Shown one piece after another: positions 45,021 to 55,300 of a DNA stretch of 64,000 nt. The stretch is taken from the NCBI RefSeq assembly GCF_000255655.1, contig NZ_JH636435.1, positions 746,209 through 810,208 of the forward strand, in the 5' to 3' direction. How positions within the stretch are numbered: the stretch's first letter is position 1; the number at the start of each line of letters is the position of its first letter. The stretch is from Schlesneria paludicola DSM 18645. GTDB lineage: Bacteria; Planctomycetota; Planctomycetia; Planctomycetales; Planctomycetaceae. The notes beneath the pieces were generated by a model. It saw only the letters and a list, made by a program, of their open reading frames with translations. It had not been told where the DNA came from and made no database searches. The position numbers were made by a program, and so were the translations under genes.

Positions 45021-48000
45021 TCATTGCGAAGCTTGATCAGTCGCAATTGTCCGCGCAATTCGAAATCCGATGCGAACGCTCAGCTGAGTCCGCGCACGCG
45101 CCGCCAATCGATTGGCGGATCGCTGTCGCGAGATAAAGTCCCCAAACGAACTTCCCTTCACCACCTTCGCGGATTCCTCATCCGGATCGATCTCTTCTTC
45201 AGTATCGTCCCCTGCCACCCGTACATCCTGATAGCGATCATGAACCCATTCAGCGACATTACCATGCATATCAAACGCACCAAATCGATTGGGACACAAG
45301 CTTCCCACTGGCCAGGGATGCCCCTGTCCGTTCTGAATTGTATATGCATAGTGATTCGCGATGGAGAGATCGTCACCCCAGGTAAATGCCGTCACGGCAC
45401 CGGCCCGGCAAACATACTCCCATTCCGCCTCCGTCGGTAACCGATAGCCAGTTCGATGGAGATAGTCGGGGTAGGGAATGAGATCGTCACCATCTTTTCG
45501 ATAGCAATATTGGTCCTCAGGAATTCCTTCAAGCCGACTCAAGAAAAGACAAAACTCCGCCCCATGGTGCCATGGAATTGCAGATACAGGGCAATCCTCT
45601 GTTGGAGCTTCTGTCCGCCCCTTATGACGAAAGTCTGGTAAGAATTCCAGAAAGTCTTTCAATGTAATTTCGGTCGCACTCAAGGCGAATGTGCGACTAA
45701 TTGTCTTTAAAACTTGAGCTTCATCCGATGCATCACGCTCAAACTCACCTGGCGGTGAGCCGACCATCACGGTCGTTGGCTCTCTGAAGACGAGCATGGT
45801 GATGCCACGTTTGTTGCGATACCAATCACGCGTCAATTCAGGCTTTTCGCTTATCGTCGCATGAAGCCGACCCAATTGATCGACTTCATTCCAGTTTTTT
45901 AATGCCCACTCCGCAGCCGAATGGACTCCTGGATTTGGGTCCATGGCGTAGACATTCGCTGCGATTCTTATAAGCCCCTGCCGTAAATCGGGCGGCAATT
46001 GATCGATGGACACTTTTGCCAACATTCTTAGCAGCGCCGAGCGAAAATTAACGTCCGCGATTTCAAGCATCCGTATCAGACTTTCGGGACGTGTCGCAAG
46101 TTTCGAAATACGGTTCTCGACGTATGAACTAATTGTCGGATCGGCACTCATCGGCACCAAAAAAGACTGCATCGGTTCGAATTGGTCAAACTCCATCAAC
46201 GCAACAGCCGCGTGGGCTTTTCGCTTTCCAATTCGAAAGCGTTCATCGCGCGAAACGTCCTCTGGAATCATCGTTTTGTATTCGTCGATCAGCAACGGGT
46301 ATGTCGTGTCTTTCTGCGCTTTCAAGCGTGGGACGAAGACTTGATACTCCTTCTCCGTTGCGCGCACCGCCAGATCAACCAGTCGGGGCGGATCATCCGC
46401 AGCGAAGTCTGCCAGAATCATCGCGGCGACGTATCTGTCGACATCGGACTCATCCAATTTCGAAAAGACGCGATCCAGTTCGAAAAACAACACCGAACGG
46501 ACAGGTCGAAGAACGGCAACCCACTGATCGAATCGGCCAAGATTCTTGCCAACCTCAGCCACAAGTTGCTTTACAACAAAGCCAGAGACCTCTCTCCAGT
46601 GAGCTTCGTCCTTCTGAACAGATGCGTGATCGACATTCGCCACGCCGACCGCGGCGCGCAGCCGCTGGCCAGCATCATGCTGGGGATCGCGTAAGACGCC
46701 CCACATCCGGGGGATCAGTTCATCACAATCACCCCAGGACGCCAGCCCCCCACAGATTGGAAGAAACTCATCAGGTGCGGCACTCAGCAACCCAGCATAC
46801 ACGGACTCTTCTTGTGTTCGGTCGACGGGAAACAACGCCATCGCCGCGTGCAATCGAGGAGCACGGCCAGAATCCGGTGATTGGACAATGCTTTGAAGCA
46901 ACGGATTCGCAATCGCACGATACGGCTTCAGACTCTCAATGATCTTTGGCACGTCGTCCGCTCGAGCGCTTAACAATGACTCCACCATCGCCGTCGCGCG
47001 GGCCATCGCCACTTGCGAACGCACGCCGAAGAAGACCGCAAACAGAATCAACGCCGCCACGCTCCCTCGGGTCCCATAGTACGCACGTGACCGACGAAGC
47101 ACTTGTCGACTCTCGCGTTTCGCGCCCTTTCCAGCGAACGCCAGAATGCTGATCCACTCAAAAAAGGAGGGCAGCGTCCGATTGGACGGCTTCTTGCTCC
47201 AGACGGCGGCACGATCCGCGAGTAGAAGTTCGGCGCGACCCTTGCGCGTCTCTTTTTGTTTCCGCGTCAGCCACTCTTGGAGTGAGGGAACCAAGTAATC
47301 ATGCGTTAGGTGATAATAACGCCCTTGATGCTGCAATGACGAGGCAACCGTTGCCTGTTGTGTGTCCAACCCTTCAGGATCGGTGGGGGCAATCAACCGC
47401 AAATCGCAATCCAGCAGGTGGAGCAATGTAGAGAGTTCTTCAGGTGTGTCCGAATAGCCCGAAATCTCGAGCAACTCCTCATAGGAACGCATTTGACCCT
47501 TGATGCCTGTCGAATCGTCGGGCAGCAGCGCACGCAATACCGCACGCGCCGCCTTTTGGTGCAAGCGAAGCAATGGACTGGCCGCGCGACCGTTGAAGGT
47601 TTCTTCCAGAAAGGCGACTCCAACCCCCTCCGTACCACCGACGTCTTTCAAAGTTGCGAGCGACCAACTCTTGTCCTTGAACATCTCCGCAAACAGGGAC
47701 AATTGAACGGGAATAACCTTGTCATTCGTCGCCAGCTCCGACACCGCTTGGCGAATAAACGCCTTTTGCTCGCTGTCAATCTGGCCAGGATTCGGCGGAA
47801 GGATGTGATAGGCATGTCCAAGAGCCGTCAACACCTTAGTGGCATGCCGCAAACTGAATAGGTCCACGGCCGCGAGATTGCTTTCGGGGATTAGCCGCAC
47901 CTCAACATCATGCATAAAATTCGTGAGTGCCATCCAAAAGTCGTCACGGACCGTGATCAGGCACTGCAGACGATTTCCATCGCATTGACGGATCGCGCGA

Positions 48001-49877
48001 ACCAGCTCGCACGCCTCGTCCTTCGGACGCGAATGCAACCATTGCTCGAACTGATCAATCACAATCAGGATTCGCGGCTTGGCGTCCCCGCCCGATTGAC
48101 GACGGAGCGCCGCCATGCTGTCCGCCAACCCCAGCTCGTTCGACAGCTCTGGACATGCCTTGCGGATCGATTTGAGCAAACGCGTTTCGGTCTCAATGGG
48201 CGTCGACTCTACATAGACGGGCAGCACCGAATCGCCCAGTTGGGGAAGAACGCCCGCTTTCAGAAATGACGACTTTCCGCAACCGCTAGGGCCGTAGATC
48301 ACCCCCACCCGAAATGTCTCGGCCGGCACAGCCTCGATTCGCTCCTTCCAGAACTTGACGCTTTCGGGCAGTCCGTTTCGATCTCGAGGGCCGGGCAACA
48401 GTTCCAGAAAAAATCCCGCGTCGTTTCGATCAAACGACCGCAACCCCTTGGGTTCGATGTGAACGCCCGTCTCCAGGAACTGATTTCCGCTCGTCGCCGT
48501 AATTCCCTGTCCGCTCAGGCCAACAATCCGCTCCGGCCGACCGTTTTGAACAGGCCCCAACTGCAAAAAGCTCCGCAGGTCGGACGCCATTTCGATCGTC
48601 TTGGCGTAACGGTCAACAACCCGGTATGCCATCGCTTTTAAACAGATTCGCTCGATCTCGCGAGGAATGGCGTCGTCGATTTGCCGAGGTGGCTTGGGGT
48701 CGGTCGCCGCCGAGGAATCAAGACGATTCGCAGAAAAGGGCCGCTGTCCCGTCAATAGTTCATAAAACACGATTCCAAGGCTGAAGAGATCCGATCGTCC
48801 ATCAACCAGATGGCCTTCACCTCGACACTGTTCGGGACTCATATATGCGAGCGTCCCCAGCATCGTGTAGCCGGTGCCGTAGTCCACTTCTCGCAGCGCA
48901 ATTCCAAAATCGGCCAGATATGGCCGCCCTGCGCCATCAATCAGAATATTCGCAGGCTTGACATCACGATGCACAACACCGTGTGAGTGAGCATGTTCCA
49001 GAGCCTCGGCCAGCGAGATCACCAGTTCCGCCGAGGCGGTCACGGACAGTGGCGTCCGCTTGACCTTGTTCGCAAGATCGCAGCCATCAATGTACTGCGA
49101 TACGACGTACCACAATCCGTCGTCTGTCTTGCCACAATCAAAGACCGAAACGATGGCATGATGTTGTAAGCTCGAGAGAATCCTCGCTTCCGTCAGATAG
49201 CCTTCAATATCTTTCTGCTGCAAGGCGCGATGACGATGCGGTATCTTGATCGCGACATTCCGTTCAAGCCGACCATCTTTGGCAAGCCAAACGCGTCCAA
49301 ATCCGCCGTCCCCCAACAAACGCACGATCTCATATCGTCCAATATACGCAGGCTTATACGACGGTAATGCGTTTTCTCCACTCGCCTTCGAAACGTCGCG
49401 CGTTGGCCGCGATTCGAACGCCGGATCTTCTACCTTCGCCGGTCGTTCCGCAACCGTGGGATCGAGAGAATGGTTGTTCCCAATCTGAAGTGGATCGATT
49501 GTGGGACTTTCCCCGCCCGCGGCAAAATCGCAAATCTCTTTCGTAAACTGGGGAAATCGGCGAATAAACTGATCGACATCTTCCTTGCGCCGCGGATCAC
49601 AGCGTCTAAGCAACTCCGCCTGAACGAGTTTCAGCGTAAGATCTGGAGCTTGCTGCAAGCGCGGGAGCCGCGATACGTACTCTTCGACGGGCAGCCCGAT
49701 TCCACCCCGCCACCGATTGATTTGGTCGATCACACAAACTTCAGCGGCATCTTCGACGGGCAGATCGCCATGTTCCTCCAGAAACCGAAAGATATCCGGA
49801 GGGTCGCCGCCCTGCTGCCAGAGCTTGGCGAAACGCTCTTTCAGCCCCCACTTGTTCATTGCATCGAACTGATTCAT
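45021..49877 (-). CDS. Ser/Thr kinase - STAND NTPase - helical region - SUMF1 fusion
   Basis: A 1,618-residue multidomain protein. Residues 1-180 form an unrecognised N-terminal region. Residues about 181-440 are a complete Ser/Thr kinase: glycine loop GDGGFGRVW, VAIK, HRDVKPANIL, DFG and MSPEQ. Residues about 500-880 are a STAND-type NTPase with Walker A GPSGCGKSS (529-537), Walker B ILIVIDQFE (603-611) and a CLITVRDDFW sensor-like block. A transmembrane segment (about 938-952, VAALILFAVFFGV) follows, then a helical-repeat-like region (about 965-1330) and a SUMF1/FGE-type C-type-lectin domain (about 1350-1610; RTGYRLPTEAEWEYVCRAG, DMHGNVAEW). The FGE active-site cysteines near the end are missing, so it is probably a ligand-binding rather than formylglycine-making domain. 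The start is uncertain (ATG 49877). Confidence 0.88.
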   Translation of the reverse strand: MNQFDAMNKWGLKERFAKLWQQGGDPPDIFRFLEEHGDLPVEDAAEVCVIDQINRWRGGIGLPVEEYVSRLPRLQQAPDLTLKLVQAELLRRCDPRRKEDVDQFIRRFPQFTKEICDFAAGGESPTIDPLQIGNNHSLDPTVAERPAKVEDPAFESRPTRDVSKASGENALPSYKPAYIGRYEIVRLLGDGGFGRVWLAKDGRLERNVAIKIPHRHRALQQKDIEGYLTEARILSSLQHHAIVSVFDCGKTDDGLWYVVSQYIDGCDLANKVKRTPLSVTASAELVISLAEALEHAHSHGVVHRDVKPANILIDGAGRPYLADFGIALREVDYGTGYTMLGTLAYMSPEQCRGEGHLVDGRSDLFSLGIVFYELLTGQRPFSANRLDSSAATDPKPPRQIDDAIPREIERICLKAMAYRVVDRYAKTIEMASDLRSFLQLGPVQNGRPERIVGLSGQGITATSGNQFLETGVHIEPKGLRSFDRNDAGFFLELLPGPRDRNGLPESVKFWKERIEAVPAETFRVGVIYGPSGCGKSSFLKAGVLPQLGDSVLPVYVESTPIETETRLLKSIRKACPELSNELGLADSMAALRRQSGGDAKPRILIVIDQFEQWLHSRPKDEACELVRAIRQCDGNRLQCLITVRDDFWMALTNFMHDVEVRLIPESNLAAVDLFSLRHATKVLTALGHAYHILPPNPGQIDSEQKAFIRQAVSELATNDKVIPVQLSLFAEMFKDKSWSLATLKDVGGTEGVGVAFLEETFNGRAASPLLRLHQKAARAVLRALLPDDSTGIKGQMRSYEELLEISGYSDTPEELSTLLHLLDCDLRLIAPTDPEGLDTQQATVASSLQHQGRYYHLTHDYLVPSLQEWLTRKQKETRKGRAELLLADRAAVWSKKPSNRTLPSFFEWISILAFAGKGAKRESRQVLRRSRAYYGTRGSVAALILFAVFFGVRSQVAMARATAMVESLLSARADDVPKIIESLKPYRAIANPLLQSIVQSPDSGRAPRLHAAMALFPVDRTQEESVYAGLLSAAPDEFLPICGGLASWGDCDELIPRMWGVLRDPQHDAGQRLRAAVGVANVDHASVQKDEAHWREVSGFVVKQLVAEVGKNLGRFDQWVAVLRPVRSVLFFELDRVFSKLDESDVDRYVAAMILADFAADDPPRLVDLAVRATEKEYQVFVPRLKAQKDTTYPLLIDEYKTMIPEDVSRDERFRIGKRKAHAAVALMEFDQFEPMQSFLVPMSADPTISSYVENRISKLATRPESLIRMLEIADVNFRSALLRMLAKVSIDQLPPDLRQGLIRIAANVYAMDPNPGVHSAAEWALKNWNEVDQLGRLHATISEKPELTRDWYRNKRGITMLVFREPTTVMVGSPPGEFERDASDEAQVLKTISRTFALSATEITLKDFLEFLPDFRHKGRTEAPTEDCPVSAIPWHHGAEFCLFLSRLEGIPEDQYCYRKDGDDLIPYPDYLHRTGYRLPTEAEWEYVCRAGAVTAFTWGDDLSIANHYAYTIQNGQGHPWPVGSLCPNRFGAFDMHGNVAEWVHDRYQDVRVAGDDTEEEIDPDEESAKVVKGSSFGDFISRQRSANRLAARARTQLSVRIGFRIARTIATDQASQ

Positions 49878-50011
49878 AGAGATGACAGCCTGGTAGATAC
49901 CAGCACTCGTTAAGAACGCGCTGTTCGAACGTCTCACGAATTGTCGACATCATCCACGGGATCTGCAATCAACTTGTTTATGGATTTGACGGATTTCGCG
50001 CGACCTCGTGG

Positions 50012-51406
50012 TTAGAACATCATGCCCCAACCGGCATTCAGTGTCCACGAGAGGCCGAGCTGTTGACCATCAACCCACTGATAGAAAGGAATTCCAGATT
50101 CCAAAAACAAACGCTGTTCGCGAATGCGGTGCTCTGGCCTGCTCAGAAGGTAATTCACACCAAGCAATCCACTCACACTTCGTGTCGCCTGTGCATTTGC
50201 CTGATTCACAGGCGACAGCGCAGGGTCCAGGCGTCCATCTGCTCCATGAATGTTCTCGGTCAGCCGTCCATCGAGCCGAGCCGAAGTGCTCCACTGCTCA
50301 GTCCACCGTCGCGATACCCATGTGGTAAGCTCTACTTGATTTCCGAGCTCATAGTTCAGCGTGTTCTTACCGGTGGGAATGACCGCATTCGCTTGCCCCC
50401 CCCAGGTCCAACAGTCTGTCTGCCGCCGATACGTGTATCCCAACAAGAGATCATAAGTTCCTGAACTGGTCCGAAGCTGATACGGCAGATTCGGATCAGT
50501 TGCTGACGGCATCACTGTCTGTGTTTCGAGAAACCCAACAGGAAGATTCAATCCAACACTGAGATGGGACTGTGACTGAACGCCCCGCGTCATCACATAC
50601 AGCCCCATGATTCGAATGTCACCTGGGTTTGTAAATGTCGCCTTATTGTAGTTTGTCGCCGTCTGATAACTGATTTCATTGTGATCGAACGGAAGCTGTG
50701 CAATCACGGTCCAGTCATTCGTCGCTCCATATTCAATCTGCACGACCTGCGAATTCTGCATCATGCGGGTTGGAGAAAACGGATATCCCGTCGGCACACC
50801 TGATCGATGCGATCCAACATAGTTCTGTTCGAACGTATTCTGCAGATAACGGTATGAAATAAAGGCCTTACCCGCGGGAAGCGTGTGATCACCAAAAACG
50901 CCAATGGGCGCAATTCCATCGGGTCGCTGAAGATCAATCGACTGACCTATGCGCGAGTCATAATCGAACACCGTATTGGGGTCTGACACCACAGCACGGT
51001 ATTCTTGTTCGTCGCTGTGTTGAATAATCCCCGTAGGCGGACCGATCAGACTATACTCGATCGCAGGCAACGGTGCCGCAGACGGTAACGGCTCATCGAA
51101 TCGCCCCCACGCGGGCGTTTCAGGATCTGGAGGGGGTGCGGCGTTGAGCGGTTGCGGCATGCGATCATCCGACTTTGGAACGGCGATCACGTCCGAGACC
51201 TGTAGCAGCCGCCCTTCAGTCTCGTCTGTCGTCATGAGCGCCGTAACAACTCGCTTTCCGGTGCGTTTCGAGTCGGATTGGGGTGGCGCGGCCGCGATGC
51301 TGAAAGCCGAAACAAACCAAATCGCGACGAACACCACTCCCATGGCCGCCGGCCTTGACTGACATCGCGTCGGCGAACAAACCGTGATCGAGGTCCAGGC
51401 AATCAT
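50012..51406 (-). CDS. Outer-membrane beta-barrel protein coupled to TolC gene
   Basis: A 464-residue exported protein with a signal peptide (about residues 20-40). The rest is rich in alternating aromatic/polar beta-strand sequence (KAFISYRYLQNTF, WTVIAQLPFDHNEISY, HLSVGLNLPVGFLE) and ends in Phe (GWGMMF), the classic C-terminal signature of an outer-membrane beta-barrel. A Pro-rich stretch lies between residues 75 and 120. Its ATG overlaps the TolC stop as ATGA, so it is made with the efflux system and may be an extra outer-membrane component. I do not recognise a precise family. Confidence 0.75.
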   Translation of the reverse strand: MIAWTSITVCSPTRCQSRPAAMGVVFVAIWFVSAFSIAAAPPQSDSKRTGKRVVTALMTTDETEGRLLQVSDVIAVPKSDDRMPQPLNAAPPPDPETPAWGRFDEPLPSAAPLPAIEYSLIGPPTGIIQHSDEQEYRAVVSDPNTVFDYDSRIGQSIDLQRPDGIAPIGVFGDHTLPAGKAFISYRYLQNTFEQNYVGSHRSGVPTGYPFSPTRMMQNSQVVQIEYGATNDWTVIAQLPFDHNEISYQTATNYNKATFTNPGDIRIMGLYVMTRGVQSQSHLSVGLNLPVGFLETQTVMPSATDPNLPYQLRTSSGTYDLLLGYTYRRQTDCWTWGGQANAVIPTGKNTLNYELGNQVELTTWVSRRWTEQWSTSARLDGRLTENIHGADGRLDPALSPVNQANAQATRSVSGLLGVNYLLSRPEHRIREQRLFLESGIPFYQWVDGQQLGLSWTLNAGWGMMF

Positions 51407-53391
51407 GGCTGGCCTCCTTCCACATTGATGCGCTGCTCCGTCGCCGTGCCGCGTTCTGCCGATGTCGGTTGATCGATCATCGTACCGGACGAGGCGCTCG
51501 GAAGATCTGACAACAACTCACGAAACTCTCGCAGTTGAATCAGATTTGCAATATCCGTCAGGGCGCCCCATTGCATAGACAATGTGGTGATATAGATCCC
51601 AACTCCCGTCGCCAGATTCTGCTGCGCAACAATGATGTCACCAAATGCGACTTCCTTCGAATTCGAAATATGCCGTTCGTAAACGCCCAGATAGGCACGG
51701 GCCAGATCCGGCAGAATTTTGTTCCGGTAATACTCGGCCTGAACGCGTCCTGTCTGATACCGTTCGAATGCGTCAGCCAGATCGTTCGTCAACTGGTTCC
51801 TCGCCACCGCGTACTGCTGAGACGACTGATTCAGCTTACCGACGGCGCTGCGGATATTGCCTTGATTTCGATCGAAAATCGGAATCGGAACTGACACGTT
51901 CAAGTTGTATGACGTGCGCTGATACCCAGGTACGGTCGAGTCATTTTGTAAAGCACCGCCCACGGTGATGTCGGGGATGGGAATGACTTTCTGCAACTGC
52001 AATTCCAGCCGCGACTGTGATTCCAAGTTCCGCGAAGCGTGTAGATCAGGATGTACGCTCAGCATTCGCTCAAACAGGACGTCATAATTGTGGTTGGGCA
52101 CAGGCATATCCACGCGCCCTTCCAGCGTCGCCAGTGGCAACTCGGGAACCCCCGTAGCAACAGCCAACTGCTTCCATGCCGACAGATAGCGATTTTGCGA
52201 TTGCACCAGAATTGCACGAGCTTGATTCACCAGCCCATTCAATTGTGAAAGCTCGTACGCCGCTTGCTGCCCCTGTTTCAGTCTCTCGATCATGATCGAA
52301 TAGACTTCGTTCGCGAAGCGTGTCAACGCGTCGTTGATGCGCGTCGATTCTTGCGAAACCAGGACATCGTAGTAACGTGCACGAACGATCCGCAGCACCT
52401 CAAGCTGGGTTCGCTCATACGCCAATTGAGCATTCATCAGCTCCATGTTGGCCGCCGCGCGCTGCAGGGGAACTTTTCCGGCCGTTTTCACTTGCTGCGA
52501 GACATAAATTCCCTGGTAGTTCCGCGTGAACGAAGACCCGACGGTATCCGCCTCGTAACCAAACACCGGATTGGGATAAACCCCCGACTGGATCGCCTTT
52601 CCTTGACTCATCGTGATCGATGCCAGCGCTTGTGCAATGATCGGATTGTGCTGGAGCGCGAGTTCTTCAAGCTCCTCCAAATCCATGGTCCGCTCGTGCG
52701 GCGCGACAATCTGCTTCGGCACCGTCGGGGGTGGAAACAGCATGTCGATCACAGCCATTTTTTTCGCGATTAACTTCGGATCATCCTCGCGCTGGGTCCT
52801 CGGAAGCATCAACCGAGGGGCCATCGCGCCCGGAATCTCGGGCGGAAAGCTCAGCCGCAGTGATCGGGGACCATTGTCCACGATCGGAGTTTGCGAGTGA
52901 CTCGCCTCGTCATTCGTTGGATCTGCGGATTTCGACTGAGTGTCGCTCTCTTGGAAACCCACGATTTCGACGAATTGGTCGTCGTCGGAGGAACTGACTC
53001 GCCGGAAAACGGCTTGAATTTGAGACTCATCCGCCCGATCGGCGCCTGGAGTCTCTGCGTCATCGTCGTTGGCGGCAACCTCGTCGTCGATTTCAGAAGC
53101 AGCAACGCCACGCGATTCGAATGGGGACGCCGCAAATGAATTTCTCGCCTTCACGCCAAGGCGAGCCCCCGTCGCTGAAGACGATTTTTGCGGATTCGAG
53201 CCGATGATCGGAAGACGCTGATCGGACTCACTGCGATCGGTGGGGCCCAAATCCGTTCCCCGTAGAGCGGTATTTCGACAGCCAACACATCCGATCGACG
53301 CGAGGATCGCAAAGGCAACAACTCGAACCAGGCCGCGGAACGGAATGCGACCGGCTGATCCACGCAATCGACCTGTGAGGGAAACGTTCAT
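51403..53391 (-). CDS. TolC-family outer-membrane efflux lipoprotein
   Basis: A 662-residue outer-membrane channel. ATG at 53391 follows AGGAA closely. A signal peptide with a possible lipobox (ASIGC) starts the chain. Residues about 60-250 are an Asp/Ser-rich, low-complexity spacer absent from ordinary TolC proteins. The C-terminal ~400 residues have the paired TolC/OEP repeats (LEELALQHNPIIAQALASI, VFGYEADTVG, then NVSVPIPIFDRNQGNIRSA). The PIFDRNQGN motif is typical of the CusC/CzcC heavy-metal branch. It would form the outer duct of the RND pump encoded divergently at 53936-58974. Confidence 0.88.
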   Translation of the reverse strand: MNVSLTGRLRGSAGRIPFRGLVRVVAFAILASIGCVGCRNTALRGTDLGPTDRSESDQRLPIIGSNPQKSSSATGARLGVKARNSFAASPFESRGVAASEIDDEVAANDDDAETPGADRADESQIQAVFRRVSSSDDDQFVEIVGFQESDTQSKSADPTNDEASHSQTPIVDNGPRSLRLSFPPEIPGAMAPRLMLPRTQREDDPKLIAKKMAVIDMLFPPPTVPKQIVAPHERTMDLEELEELALQHNPIIAQALASITMSQGKAIQSGVYPNPVFGYEADTVGSSFTRNYQGIYVSQQVKTAGKVPLQRAAANMELMNAQLAYERTQLEVLRIVRARYYDVLVSQESTRINDALTRFANEVYSIMIERLKQGQQAAYELSQLNGLVNQARAILVQSQNRYLSAWKQLAVATGVPELPLATLEGRVDMPVPNHNYDVLFERMLSVHPDLHASRNLESQSRLELQLQKVIPIPDITVGGALQNDSTVPGYQRTSYNLNVSVPIPIFDRNQGNIRSAVGKLNQSSQQYAVARNQLTNDLADAFERYQTGRVQAEYYRNKILPDLARAYLGVYERHISNSKEVAFGDIIVAQQNLATGVGIYITTLSMQWGALTDIANLIQLREFRELLSDLPSASSGTMIDQPTSAERGTATEQRINVEGGQP

Positions 53392-53935
53392 TCGTTCCTG
53401 ACGGCGAAGTAAGCCAATCCCGCGGGGCGTGACAGACAGCGTGCCGACAGACCACGTCGCATCGCTAATGACCTGAACGAAAGCGTCGACATTGAACGGT
53501 GTGCTCAAGAGGCGCTCGATTCCTATCGTGGCGGATATGAGGAATACTCCAATCAAATCGCCCGAAATCGGGGGGCCACTTTCAAACGAATCCACTTCAA
53601 CGGCGAACCTCACGCAGTCGTCGCAAGTTCGACAGAAACCTGGACGATTCTATTCCCGGGAATCTGCAGTTTCCGCCGCTATTCAATTCGGAACGACTTC
53701 AGTAATGTTGGCCTGACGGGGTTCGTCAGCCCGCCACCAATCTGGTGAATTGGGGCTGGACGAGCGGAGCCCTCGAAGCTCGGGGTTTCGGCAATGCCTT
53801 CGAGCCCCGGCCAGCCGAAGATTTTGGCATGACAAGACACGAGTACCGCACTGCAGATCGAATGTCCTCCAGCGCCAAACCAACTCGAAAACAGCTCAAC
53901 GATTCGGCGAATCAACCGGATTCGGGAGACGAAAT
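53392..53935. other. Divergent control region of the RND efflux locus
   Basis: About 540 bases without a supported gene, between divergent TolC and adaptor genes. Both promoters must lie here. An open frame that extends the TolC gene upstream to 53613 lacks a signal peptide and ribosome-binding site. I saw no clear MerR- or ArsR-type palindrome, and no regulator gene is next to the locus. Confidence 0.45.
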
Positions 53936-55300
53936 ATGACGAATCCGTCACGCATGCAGCGACCAATTCGCGTGGTCATAGGTCTCATTGCGATTGGACT
54001 CTGCGTCGTGGGCGGTTGGGCAATTGAACGACATCGCCAAGCACAACACGCGCAACCGCCCGAGGGAACATCGGTCCCCCCCAAAGCGCGAGAACGCCGG
54101 GATCTCGAATTCCTCGATCTCACCCCCGAAACGGTCAAGGCCATCCATCTCACCACGATCCCTGCGACTGTTCCACGGTTTTCAAAGAAACTCCATCTGC
54201 GCGGCTCACTCGCAATCGATCCCAACCGACTTTCGCATGTCCATGCCCGCTTTCCGGGAACGATTGTCGATCTGGCAACCGTCGCAGGACTTCGATCGCA
54301 GGAAGCTTTGGCATCGGCGTCCGCTCCAAGAACTTTGCAGGGGTTCGACAAGGTTGAGCAGGGCGTTCCGTTAGCGATTATTTGGAGCAAGGACCTGGGC
54401 GAAAAGAAGAGTCAACTGGCTTCATCGCTCGCCGAACTCCGGAAGGAAAAGCAGACACTAAAACGCTACGAGGCCCTGCAGCAGTCTGGTTCGATCTCGG
54501 ATCGCGAGTTCATGGACCAGCAACTGAAGGTCGAACAGGGGCAGATCGCCGCATTCACGGCCGAGGCCACTTTACGGTCTTACCAGGTCTCCGAAGCAGA
54601 GATCAAACAGGTCAAAGAGTCTGCCGAAAAAATTCATCTCAGCCAGGAAACCGACAAGAGCTATTCCGCCGATTGGCCACGCGTGGTCGTCAGCGCGCCG
54701 ATCAGCGGCTCAATTGTGGAAAAAACCGTCACCATCGGTGATATCGTCGATGCCTATGCCGATCTATTCAAAATCGCGGACATGAGCGTCCTGGCGGTCT
54801 ACTTACATGCCTACGAAGAAGACCTGCCAGCACTTGAACAACTCCCCAAACCATTACAGGTCTCCATCAAAATTCTGGCCAACCCCGAGCATGGCGAACT
54901 TCATGGCCAGATCGATCGCTTCTCGCCGCTCGTTGATCAAAACGAGCACATGGCACTCTTGATCGGCACCGTCGACAACCCGAGACACGAACTGCTGTCG
55001 GGACAACTAATTACTGCCGATGTCGGAATTCCGGCGGAACCGGGGATCGTCGAAGTTCCCGCCAATGGGCTAGTCGATACCGACAATGGACCGGTCGCGT
55101 TTGTCCAGCCTGACACGTCGAAGCCGCACTTTCACCGGCGACATGTCAAAATCGTAAAACGATACTTTGACGTCGTGTATGTGCGCAGTGAGCTCTCCGA
55201 CGAGCAGAAGCAATCGGGATTGCGTGAAATTCATGTCGGAGACGCCGTCGTTGCAGGCGGCATCCTGGAACTTGAAGACCACCTGCAGCAAGAGCGATAG
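53936..55300 (+). CDS. RND efflux periplasmic adaptor (membrane-fusion protein)
   Basis: A 454-residue membrane-fusion protein of the HlyD/CusB type. ATG at 53936 follows GGGAG by eight bases. A single N-terminal anchor (residues about 9-27, VVIGLIAIGLCVVGGW) is followed by the barrel-sandwich segments HVHARFPGTIVDL, and a coiled-coil hairpin (about 165-215; SLAELRKEKQTLKRYEALQ), then VVSAPISGSIVEKTVTIGD. It would link the inner-membrane pump to TolC in the periplasm. No CusF-like or Met/His-rich N-terminal metal-binding domain is seen. The stop codon is the TAG that starts the repeat element at 55298. Confidence 0.88.
   Translation: MTNPSRMQRPIRVVIGLIAIGLCVVGGWAIERHRQAQHAQPPEGTSVPPKARERRDLEFLDLTPETVKAIHLTTIPATVPRFSKKLHLRGSLAIDPNRLSHVHARFPGTIVDLATVAGLRSQEALASASAPRTLQGFDKVEQGVPLAIIWSKDLGEKKSQLASSLAELRKEKQTLKRYEALQQSGSISDREFMDQQLKVEQGQIAAFTAEATLRSYQVSEAEIKQVKESAEKIHLSQETDKSYSADWPRVVVSAPISGSIVEKTVTIGDIVDAYADLFKIADMSVLAVYLHAYEEDLPALEQLPKPLQVSIKILANPEHGELHGQIDRFSPLVDQNEHMALLIGTVDNPRHELLSGQLITADVGIPAEPGIVEVPANGLVDTDNGPVAFVQPDTSKPHFHRRHVKIVKRYFDVVYVRSELSDEQKQSGLREIHVGDAVVAGGILELEDHLQQER

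Noticed and set aside
45021-45200. C-terminal SUMF1/C-type-lectin domain as the target of a diversity-generating retroelement
   Set aside because: No reverse transcriptase or template repeat is in the window, and the C-terminal segment is not rich in Asn (AAC) codons as variable regions are.
45021-46000. Catalytic formylglycine-generating enzyme activity of the SUMF1 domain
   Set aside because: The two C-terminal cysteines that bind copper in FGE are absent from the corresponding segment (RQRSANRLAARAR); other cysteines lie elsewhere in the fold.
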